Assembly (NCBI GenBank): GCA_913042885.1
Contig: CAJWLW010000327.1
Coordinates: 1 to 5,398 of the forward strand
From: an uncultured Lentisphaeria bacterium
GTDB taxonomy: Bacteria > Verrucomicrobiota > Lentisphaeria > JABSQK01 > CAJWLW01
DNA: 5,398 bases
Reading direction: 5' to 3'
Below the pieces are notes generated by a model that did no database searches, was not told where the DNA came from, and saw only the letters and a list, made by a program, of their open reading frames with translations. The first letter of the stretch is position 1; every line of letters starts with the position of its first letter. The position numbers and the translations under genes are program-made. Shown here piece by piece: positions 1 to 5,397 of the stretch.

Positions 1-192
1 AACAAGCGGCTTGAGAGACTGGTGAAAGGCCTGGAAGAATTGCGTAAGAAGGCTGAAGCGGCATCGGCCACCGCTCTGTATTCGATGCACCGTCATCGTG
101 CACCGTCATCGTGCACCGTCATCGTGCTCCGTTCCCTCCGCTTGTGGAATATCGCTGTCGGCCGCAACCGATTCATAAACTATTCAGTATAA
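1..192 (+). CDS. Possible 3' end of a gene entering from the left edge (partial)
   Basis: Frame 1 is open from the left edge to a TAA at 190-192, giving 63 codons. The first 25 or so residues are rich in Leu, Lys and Glu (for example LERLVKGLEELRKKAEAA) and would form an amphipathic, possibly coiled-coil helix, which looks like real protein. After about residue 29 the reading frame runs through three copies of a 13-bp repeat. Because 13 is not a multiple of three, each copy is read in a different frame, and the following residues look like arbitrary translation. The original gene may therefore have ended earlier or been extended by the repeat. It would converge with the PL22-like gene. The family is not recognised, and chance openness over this length is possible. 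Confidence 0.35.
   Translation, partial: NKRLERLVKGLEELRKKAEAASATALYSMHRHRAPSSCTVIVLRSLRLWNIAVGRNRFINYSV
88..126. repeat. 13-bp direct tandem repeat, three exact copies
   Basis: The unit CACCGTCATCGTG occurs at 88-100, 101-113 and 114-126 with no mismatches. Exact identity suggests recent expansion by replication slippage or active maintenance. It lies inside the possible partial reading frame at the left edge. Confidence 0.95.
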
Positions 193-199
193 ATCGGTT
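166..199. repeat. Inverted repeat (hairpin) between convergent 3' ends
   Basis: AACCGATT at 166-173 is matched exactly by AATCGGTT at 192-199. After one mismatch the stem continues with ATA (175-177) and TAT (188-190), leaving a loop of about 10 nt. The hairpin lies 45 bp past the stop of the PL22-like gene and overlaps the TAA of the possible plus-strand frame. No run of T follows the stem on either strand, so it is not a canonical intrinsic terminator. It could still stabilise or end transcripts in both directions. Confidence 0.6.
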
Positions 200-244
200 A
201 ACTGACATTTCGCTGAGAGCGGTTTCTGCGAAGCCTTCAATGGT

Positions 245-1486
245 TCACGAAAGTGCAAACAGCCCCTCTCGATTGTTGTCGGACGTCAAATCCGCCGGCC
301 ACTCGGCCAGGTACAGTCCGTGCTCCGGTCCCGGCCAGCCGGCGTTGAAGATCACGCCGCTCTGATCGGGCAGCATGGCAGGATAAGCAAACGGCCCCCG
401 AAGGTCGGTTACCGTCGTTGTCGGGTATGAGCAAATGATCTGTTCGTTCCATCCGTGCCGCAGCCCCTCAATCTCCACGGCGAACAATTTGTCGAACCCC
501 GGCGCGCCGCCGCAAACGACATAGCCCGAATCAGGCGTCACTTGCATGTGCCCTCCCCACCGGCCCGGAGGATACTTCGCCGCCAGGTCCTCACCGGTCT
601 GCCAGTCCGTCGCGCTTAGCCACCACTCCACGTCGAAGTGGTTGAAGTCCGGCCCAACCTCGAACTTGTGAGGGCACATATAGCTGACGATGCGTGTGCC
701 GTCGGGCGTCCACAGGTAATGGTCGCGGGCACCAAACATTACGGCCGGGCGCAGGGCGTTCTCGTCCAGGGGCACCGGTGTGACGTCTTTGCCGTCAAGC
801 GTGTGCAGATGCAGGGCCTGTTCGATATACCGTTCCGGCGACGGCCAGCGGTCATACGCGTACAGATTCGGGTCGGCCGGGCATCCTTGTATGTGGCTGC
901 AGAAATATCCGTCCGCCTCGAGTACCAGCTGCGGTGGTGTATCGGCGCCAAACAGGTAATGCCTTGACTGGACGTGCTCGTCATAGGCACTGCCGCGGAA
1001 AAAGAAAGCCACTGCCCGCTGGCCATCGCAGAGCAAGCTGGTGCAAGTGTCCAGTTCCCATCCATCGACTCGAACCGACGCCACCTCACGTCCTGCGCGA
1101 GTATCCCACAGCGTCGCACGATGGTTGCCCGTCCTGGTGTCCAGCACGCAGGCGATCTGAGAGGCATCGCCGATTGCGGTCACAACGTGCCCGGTCGGGA
1201 ACGGATGTGTGATTTCTCCAGTCGTCAGGTCGAGCAGAAAATATCCCGCCGCTCCGACGTCCGGACTCGCGCCCCGCGCGAGCAGAACTTTGCGGCCGTT
1301 TTCGACAAAACACTGGAACTGGTGGTACTGCGTTTCCCAGATGTCTTCTTCAGTATTCTGTCCACGGGTATAGATGCGCAGCACGCGCATACCCGTATCG
1401 GGATCGGTCCAGCCATCGAAGATCTTTGTCGCCTGCTCGAAGAGCAACGGCGCCCCCAATTCTTCATCTCTCTGCTTCATCTCCAC
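245..1486 (-). CDS. Oligogalacturonate lyase-like (PL22-related) beta-propeller protein
   Basis: This 413-aa protein resembles oligogalacturonate lyase, a cytoplasmic seven-bladed beta-propeller that cleaves short pectin oligomers by beta-elimination. Characterised enzymes are about 390 aa. Visible similarities are the N-terminal DPDTGMRVLRIYT (residues 28-40), the blade YFLLDLTTG (82-90), HIQGCPADPNLYAYD (198-212), the blade repeat LWTPDGTRIVSY (258-269), GGHMQVTPDSG (311-321) and a last blade YPAMLPDQSGVIF (368-380). No signal peptide is visible, which fits a cytoplasmic enzyme. By my from-memory alignment, H313 matches one Mn ligand of Yersinia PL22. The family's Gln-x-x-His-x-His ligand motif reads R363-x-x-F366-x-Y368 here, so activity is doubtful or altered. 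Start: GTG at 1486-1484 with GAGGAG 7 nt upstream; the in-frame ATG at 1480-1478 is the alternative, and a stop at 1490-1492 prevents a longer form. The fold and family relation are fairly secure; the substrate is not. Confidence 0.82.
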   Translation of the reverse strand: MEMKQRDEELGAPLLFEQATKIFDGWTDPDTGMRVLRIYTRGQNTEEDIWETQYHQFQCFVENGRKVLLARGASPDVGAAGYFLLDLTTGEITHPFPTGHVVTAIGDASQIACVLDTRTGNHRATLWDTRAGREVASVRVDGWELDTCTSLLCDGQRAVAFFFRGSAYDEHVQSRHYLFGADTPPQLVLEADGYFCSHIQGCPADPNLYAYDRWPSPERYIEQALHLHTLDGKDVTPVPLDENALRPAVMFGARDHYLWTPDGTRIVSYMCPHKFEVGPDFNHFDVEWWLSATDWQTGEDLAAKYPPGRWGGHMQVTPDSGYVVCGGAPGFDKLFAVEIEGLRHGWNEQIICSYPTTTVTDLRGPFAYPAMLPDQSGVIFNAGWPGPEHGLYLAEWPADLTSDNNREGLFALS

Positions 1487-1500
1487 TCTTCATCTCCTCA
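1462..1500. repeat. 13-bp imperfect tandem triplication over the start of the PL22-like gene
   Basis: Three 13-bp units begin at 1462, 1475 and 1488, each opening with CTTCATCTC (GAGATGAAG in the mRNA sense) and then diverging over four bases. Each unit carries an ATG preceded by purine-rich sequence, in a different frame because 13 is not a multiple of three. The array covers the ribosome binding site, both candidate starts and the first codons. Confidence 0.85.
1494..1499 (-). promoter_or_regulatory. Shine-Dalgarno site GAGGAG that favours the GTG start
   Basis: GAGGAG in the mRNA sense lies 7 nt before the GTG at 1486-1484 and 13 nt before the in-frame ATG at 1480-1478. The spacing favours GTG. 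A second purine run (GTGGAG) abuts the ATG directly and is too close to serve it. An out-of-frame ATG at 1493-1491, directly after GAGGAG, would give only a short peptide. Confidence 0.6.
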
Positions 1501-1520
1501 GAAACTTAAATCCCGCAAAC

Positions 1521-1604
1521 TCACAATTCACAATTCACAATTCACAATGAATATGTGGAATTCGACATCTGTATTCATTGAGAATTGAAAATTGAGAATT
1601 GTGA
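1521..1604. repeat. Palindromic array of 7-bp repeats (MITE-like hairpin)
   Basis: The left arm is four exact copies of TCACAAT (1521-1548). The right arm (1577-1604) is ATTGAGA, ATTGAAA, ATTGAGA, ATTGTGA, the reverse complement of the left arm at 24 of 28 positions, followed by an extra ATTG. Inside the arms GAATA (1549-1553) pairs with TATTC (1572-1576), extending the stem to 29 matches of 33, with an 18-nt centre. The element is strikingly AT-rich beside GC-rich coding sequence. It lies between two same-strand genes and 34 bp from the GTG start of the downstream one. Heptameric repeats of this kind are known in other bacteria, notably cyanobacteria, but I cannot assign this one to a named family. 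No clear target-site duplication is seen. Confidence 0.85.
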
Positions 1605-1623
1605 ATTGCCCTCCCTAGAGCCT

Positions 1624-1639
1624 CAGAACGTCAGTTCTG
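1624..1639. repeat. Small hairpin just after the DUF6259-like gene
   Basis: CAGAAC (1624-1629) and GTTCTG (1634-1639) form a perfect 6-bp stem with a 4-nt loop, 14 nt beyond the stop codon of the 767-aa gene. No T-run follows on the minus strand, so it is at best a weak or factor-dependent 3'-end signal. Confidence 0.4.
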
Positions 1640-1653
1640 TCACAGCGGGTTTG

Positions 1654-3957
1654 CTATTCCCCTGCCTCCAGCAGGACACAACTGAGCGCTGGCAGCGTCA
1701 CCGCCAGCTCGCTGCTATCGGGTTCGCAGCTCTGTGACTCCAGGCTTCGCGCCGACACGTGCTGGGTCACTAGCGACCCGAGTCGGGTATCTGACACCGT
1801 CACCTCCTGCGGCTCTGTCGTCCAGTTGGCAAGGACGAGGCCGAAGCGGCCATCGGGCGCCTGCCACGCCGCATCGAACACCGCCGGGATCTGGTGGTCG
1901 CGCCCTTCGTGTTGCCAGCGCCTGATCTGAACCCCTTGGACACTTGCCGGGTGCATCATGCGGCCGTAGACCAGGAAGTCCGTGGCCGGGCCACGGCGCA
2001 GGGCTGTCGTCACCACCAGCATCTCTATAGCGTCGTCGTTGCTGCCGACTTCTAGATCCCACGGCGCCCAGTCGGTCGTGTCCAGGTTCAGGAGCGTGCC
2101 GTCGCCTTTCATTACAGCACCCGGGATCTCGCCGACCACCAGATTGCAGGCGTTGCGGATCGGCATGTGATAGGGTTCCGGTCCCATCCCGAACCCGCCC
2201 TGGATCACGATGAACTCATGGTACAGATAGTGGAAGAGAGGCACGAAATGGCGCAGGTTGCCGAAGGGCGGTACAAAATGGCCATCGATCTTGTGGCCCG
2301 GCGGTATGACGCGTACATCGCATTGCTGGAAGTACTGCAAAAAGTACTCGTTGACCGGCTGCTCCACGGAGAACACCATTTGGCGCTTGCCGTCGCTGCG
2401 CGCCAGCTCCTGCGTCTTCACGTCCAGGAAGTACTTGGCAAGTTGCTCCATGCGTTCGGTCATCCACCGACCCGGGGTCGGCGGATGGTCGTGATCCGTC
2501 GCAAAGCAGGGAAACGTGCAGCAGCCGACGTTCTGATCGAGGAACTGGATCGAGTCCAGCCCCAGATCGGTCACGGTGCGGATGAAGTTCTGCGCAAGCT
2601 CCCGGGTCTGCGGCGCGCCGAGGCAGGCCGGGTAACTGGGCCGCCAGGTAGCGTCCCATTCCTCGCGCCAGAGCTCCCCCGTGTGAGTCTGGCACACCGA
2701 ACGGTCGCCACCCTGCTCGGCGAAGTAGTCGGTGCCATCGTAGCCGCTCCACAAGTGGCCCACTACCCACCTCGTCCCGTTGCAGAAGGTGCCGATACGC
2801 CAGCCGCGTTCCCGGGCCAGTTGTGTAAACTCGCGCAGTGACGCTTCGCCTCCGGCCGGCGGAAAGCAATCCGGGTAGACCCATGGGCCAGGCCGTTCCC
2901 ACGACATAATGACGGGCACCAGCGGCGCATCAATCCGCTCAGCTAATGCATCCAGGAGCGGCAGCGTCTTGTCGTACGGCAGGAACGCCTCGTTCGGCTG
3001 CGCCGGGCCGAGGTCGAGCTCGCCCTGGATGCGCAGGATGACATGCGGTGGCGAGTCGAGCAGCCACGCCGGTACATCGTCGCGCTTGCTCAGCGGGATG
3101 GCCGCCCATTTCTGCTGCAGGCTCCATTCGCGGTACAGGTCCGCGGCCGCGTACCAGTCTCCGGTAAAGCTGCCGATCACGACGTCGTACTCCAACCGGC
3201 GCTCGCCGCGTTGCGGCCAGTCGCCGACGTGGGAGATACCGAGTCGGATTCCAGGCTCGCGGTGCACAGGCATGATCAGCTTGATCATGCCGTCGGTATC
3301 CCGGCAGCTCACGAAGATGCCGGCTCGATCATTATAGTAGGCGAGGAACTGGGCCATAGTCAGGCCGGGATAGTGACAGCAGTCACCGTTCTCCGGCCGC
3401 ATCTGCCAGGTCTGCGGGCAGTCCGGCTGCAGGTCCTGTGGCTTTGGACTTTCGAGCAACACGCCGGGCCCGAACGGATACAGCAAGGCTTCGGTACCCG
3501 GCTCGCCGTCCAGACTATAGGGCGAGACAATGAAAGGAAACTGCACATCTGTGATCCGGTCGGCTACTGGCGAGCCTTGGCCCAGATCCCCGCCGTTTCG
3601 CAGGGAGAGTGACCAGTAGCTGTAGCGGTCGTTGGCGGCGGCGCGCACTGTCACGGTGACGTCGAGATCCAGTTCCGCCAACTGCCGGAATTGTGCGGTG
3701 AGCGTCGTCGTGCCGCCGTCTTCCGACGAAGCTACGATGCCGACCTCGACCTCCGCAGCCTCATCCGACTGGCATTGGCGGAAGCGGCGTTTCTCATCCA
3801 GATATTGGACGACGAAGACGGGCTGCGGGCTGCCCGCGATAATAAACTCCTGGTCCGGCACCGCCTTGCTCCGGAACGACACGAGCGCACCGGTGGCGGC
3901 ATCGAACAACAGCACGTCATGCGATGATTCCAAACGGATTGTCGTGCCTGCATCCAT
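1654..3957 (-). CDS. DUF6259-like glycoside-hydrolase-type protein
   Basis: This 767-aa protein has the architecture of DUF6259 proteins, a group with an alpha-galactosidase-like TIM barrel. Residues 7-300 look like an N-terminal beta-sandwich, starting with the typical LLFDAATGALVSFRS (16-30) and ending with DWYAAADLYREW (267-278). The barrel follows (about 305-650): VPVIMSWERPGPWVYPDCFP (347-366), WRIGTFCNGTRW (386-397), LGLDSIQFLDQNVG (465-478), VFSVEQPVNEYF (528-539) and FIVIQGG (582-588). A C-terminal beta domain starts near 700 (RFGLVLANW, 704-712). D474, after a barrel strand, and E532 are my candidate catalytic acids by position only. The likely role is glycosidic bond hydrolysis, but the substrate is unknown. 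No signal peptide is visible. The ATG at 3957-3955 is chosen because no other start lies before the in-frame stop at 4000-4002. It has no Shine-Dalgarno site, since the leader is C-rich repeat. Confidence 0.8.
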   Translation of the reverse strand: MDAGTTIRLESSHDVLLFDAATGALVSFRSKAVPDQEFIIAGSPQPVFVVQYLDEKRRFRQCQSDEAAEVEVGIVASSEDGGTTTLTAQFRQLAELDLDVTVTVRAAANDRYSYWSLSLRNGGDLGQGSPVADRITDVQFPFIVSPYSLDGEPGTEALLYPFGPGVLLESPKPQDLQPDCPQTWQMRPENGDCCHYPGLTMAQFLAYYNDRAGIFVSCRDTDGMIKLIMPVHREPGIRLGISHVGDWPQRGERRLEYDVVIGSFTGDWYAAADLYREWSLQQKWAAIPLSKRDDVPAWLLDSPPHVILRIQGELDLGPAQPNEAFLPYDKTLPLLDALAERIDAPLVPVIMSWERPGPWVYPDCFPPAGGEASLREFTQLARERGWRIGTFCNGTRWVVGHLWSGYDGTDYFAEQGGDRSVCQTHTGELWREEWDATWRPSYPACLGAPQTRELAQNFIRTVTDLGLDSIQFLDQNVGCCTFPCFATDHDHPPTPGRWMTERMEQLAKYFLDVKTQELARSDGKRQMVFSVEQPVNEYFLQYFQQCDVRVIPPGHKIDGHFVPPFGNLRHFVPLFHYLYHEFIVIQGGFGMGPEPYHMPIRNACNLVVGEIPGAVMKGDGTLLNLDTTDWAPWDLEVGSNDDAIEMLVVTTALRRGPATDFLVYGRMMHPASVQGVQIRRWQHEGRDHQIPAVFDAAWQAPDGRFGLVLANWTTEPQEVTVSDTRLGSLVTQHVSARSLESQSCEPDSSELAVTLPALSCVLLEAGE

Positions 3958-3968
3958 GAGAGTATTGG

Positions 3969-3999
3969 GTGGAGTGGTGGAGTGGGTGGAGTGGTGGTG
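3969..3999. repeat. GTGGAGTG tandem repeat next to the start codon of the 767-aa gene
   Basis: GTGGAGTG is present at 3969-3976, 3977-3984 and, after one extra G, 3986-3993, followed by a degenerate GTGGTG at 3994-3999. It ends 11 bp before the ATG, so in the mRNA sense the leader is repeated CACTCCAC with no ribosome binding site. The plus strand has enough GG pairs for a two-tetrad G-quadruplex. Confidence 0.85.
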
Positions 4000-4007
4000 T
4001 TAAGAGA

Positions 4008-4041
4008 GCGGCGTACAGTTTCAACAAACCTTAAACGCCGC
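4008..4041 (-). repeat. GC-rich hairpin in the leader of the 767-aa gene
   Basis: GCGGCGT (4008-4014) pairs perfectly with ACGCCGC (4035-4041). Within the loop GTTT (4018-4021) pairs with AAAC (4026-4029) around CAAC. Read on the minus strand, the stem is followed by TCTCTTAAC, a poor T-tract. It could be a weak terminator for the 297-aa gene, whose stop lies about 215 bp upstream, or a 5' leader structure for the 767-aa gene. The remaining gap sequence, 4042-4256, shows no gene, repeat or convincing promoter. Confidence 0.45.
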
Positions 4042-4256
4042 AAGGAAAAGGAACCATGGATGACCTAGCGCAGCCGGGCCGCCAGTAGCCGCTAGTGTTG
4101 GCCGCAACCAAAGAGTCCTAAGCTGCCCGTACTGCGTCCTCCGTGAGCGTGACTCCCGGCATCGTGGTACGGGGAAGCAGACTACTCAACAATCGCCCAA
4201 AGTGGCTAAACTTTCAACCAACACGTCAATTAACGGTTCAATCTCCCCCGGGTACG

Positions 4257-5150
4257 TTAGCTGGTGTATATCTCCACATCATCAATCATCCAGAAGTGCG
4301 GTTGATAACCGGCTCCTGCGATCGAGACGTAGGCGCCGTCTCGCACCGACTCGGGCGTGAAGAAACCCGGGATAGCAACGGTGTCCATGATCTTGCCGTC
4401 CAGCGTCCAGGAAACGGCGTTTCCATCATCCGTAAGGTAAAGCCCGTAACGCCGGCCCAGGGGATTGTTGACCTGATCCGGATGATAATGCCTCCCGACG
4501 AGTGCAAAAGGGGCGCCGGCAACAAACTGGCCTTGCGCCATGATTTCTTCGAGTGTATCCAGGTGGACGTTCCATTCCGGGTACTTTCCGTAATCCTCGG
4601 GAAGAAGATCGCGACAGAGGAAATAGTCGAGTCCCCATGTATGCATCCAGTCAAAATGGATTTGCACCCCGCGTCTGGCGCTGGGGCGCGTTCCTGAGGC
4701 CCTGTAGCCGCTCATCAGGTCAGAATCGATTTGTTCATCGTCGGTAATTTCAGGTTGCGCCTCACCATCATGCGGCACAATCGGCCCATGGTAGTTGGCA
4801 ATCGTCAGGCACATTCCCGTGATGTAGGGGCCCGAGAGCGGGTTCCCGATGTGTTCCGGGTGATCCTGATTGTGAGGGGCCGATCCGTAGCTTCCCTGGG
4901 TATGCCCCACGAAAGTGACCTCCGCGCCGTTCGTCCCTTGCAAGCCGGGATTGAACTGTTTTCCCCGGGTGCAGATACTTGCATCCCCCCATTCGCCCGG
5001 TGCTGCCACTGCGTCGAGGACTGCATAGCCCTTTTCTGTTCTGACATCACCCTGATATTTCATCCAGGTGGTCATGTCGAACGCCTGGTCAAAACCATCG
5101 GCGAACTGCAAAGACAATCCACCGGCTTCAGTACTTTGTTTATCGAGCAT
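4257..5150 (-). CDS. Concanavalin A-like (jelly-roll) domain protein, function unknown
   Basis: This 297-aa protein is rich in beta-strand patterns and aromatic residues. The N-terminal FADGFDQAF (16-24) followed by W29 is the usual opening of lectin/glucanase-type sandwich domains. The C-terminal half has RRYGLYLTDDGNAVSWTLDG (233-252) and ends FWMIDDVEIYTS (286-297), both typical of such folds, where the closing strand describes the domain edge. The family is not identified; LamG-like, GH16-like or DUF6081-type domains are all possible. The GH16 catalytic Glu-x-Asp-x-x-Glu motif is not seen, so a binding role or a different chemistry is as likely as hydrolysis. Start: ATG at 5150-5148 with only a weak AGG upstream. 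The frame stays open to a stop at 5220-5222, inside the palindrome, with no other usual start codon. No signal peptide or membrane segment is visible. Confidence 0.7.
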   Translation of the reverse strand: MLDKQSTEAGGLSLQFADGFDQAFDMTTWMKYQGDVRTEKGYAVLDAVAAPGEWGDASICTRGKQFNPGLQGTNGAEVTFVGHTQGSYGSAPHNQDHPEHIGNPLSGPYITGMCLTIANYHGPIVPHDGEAQPEITDDEQIDSDLMSGYRASGTRPSARRGVQIHFDWMHTWGLDYFLCRDLLPEDYGKYPEWNVHLDTLEEIMAQGQFVAGAPFALVGRHYHPDQVNNPLGRRYGLYLTDDGNAVSWTLDGKIMDTVAIPGFFTPESVRDGAYVSIAGAGYQPHFWMIDDVEIYTS

Positions 5151-5211
5151 CTGTACCTGTGCTGCTATGGTTCGGGGTTGAAAATTTGGTGTCGAAGTTG
5201 CGTGGCTCCTA

Positions 5212-5296
5212 GTTGGAGTTCACCGCTTCAGCTGTGTCTTCTCCGTTCTGCAAGGCGGCAGGACGCAAAGACACAGCTGAAGCGGTGAACTCCAAC
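5212..5296. repeat. Long palindrome with perfect 29-bp inverted arms
   Basis: The arms 5212-5240 and 5268-5296 are exact reverse complements over all 29 positions. They begin GTTGGAGTTCACCGCTTCAG on the left and end CTGAAGCGGTGAACTCCAAC on the right. After a small internal loop, CGTTCTGC (5244-5251) pairs with GCAGGACG (5258-5265) with one G-U pair, closing on the hexaloop AAGGCG. The whole 85-bp unit can fold as one hairpin. It has the size and build of REP/BIME or small MITE elements, but no flanking duplication is evident. It lies 61 bp upstream of the 297-aa gene and 11 bp past the possible stop at 5308-5310. No T-run follows on the minus strand. Confidence 0.9.
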
Positions 5297-5307
5297 GGGA
5301 CGCGAAC

Positions 5308-5397
5308 CTACGTTTCAACGCTTATCTTATCTAAGCCATTGACCACTACCATCTCGGGATCACCGGCGCTACATAGCGTGTCACCGTCTTGAGCGGC
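5308..5397 (-). CDS. Possible 3' end of a gene entering from the right edge (partial)
   Basis: One minus-strand frame is open from the right edge to a TAG at 5308-5310, giving 29 codons ending in GDPEMVVVNGLDKISVET. The Val-Val-Val-Asn-Gly pattern looks like a beta-strand and turn in a real protein, and the stop is followed after 11 bp by the palindrome, a usual position for such elements. The family cannot be recognised from so short a tail, and a chance open frame is possible. If real, it is the gene immediately upstream of the 297-aa gene on the same strand. Confidence 0.35.
   Translation of the reverse strand, partial: AAQDGDTLCSAGDPEMVVVNGLDKISVET

Noticed and set aside
88..126. CRISPR array suggested by regular direct repeats
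   Set aside because: The 13-bp units abut with no spacers, and the same holds for the 7-, 8- and 13-bp arrays elsewhere; no cas gene is present.
974..1588. Plus-strand open frame of 204 codons opposite the PL22-like gene
   Set aside because: It lies antisense to a protein with clear propeller motifs, has a compositionally biased Arg- and His-rich product with no recognisable domain, and its end runs through the intergenic heptamer repeats.
2167..2841. Plus-strand open frame of 224 codons inside the 767-aa gene
   Set aside because: It is antisense to the most conserved part of the barrel and shows no domain; long antisense frames are expected in GC-rich coding sequence.
2216..2902. Minus-strand open frame of 228 codons in a second frame of the 767-aa gene
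   Set aside because: It overlaps the barrel-coding region in a shifted frame and its product is Arg-, Gly- and Pro-rich without recognisable motifs, as expected for a shadow frame. The main frame is continuous, so no frameshift needs explaining.
4170..4230. Sigma-70 type promoter on the minus strand, from a TTGACG-like box
   Set aside because: A TTGACG is present in the minus-strand sense, but no acceptable -10 box lies at 16-18 bp spacing.
4143..4697. Plus-strand open frame of 184 codons over the end of the jelly-roll gene
   Set aside because: It is antisense to the conserved C-terminal half of the 297-aa protein and crosses non-coding gap sequence, with no domain visible.
4257..5150. Assignment of the jelly-roll protein to GH16
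   Set aside because: The Glu-x-Asp-x-x-Glu catalytic motif is not present; EITDDEQID (134-142) only superficially resembles it.
5212..5296. Canonical rho-independent terminator
   Set aside because: The hairpin is far longer than usual and no T-rich run follows it on either strand.
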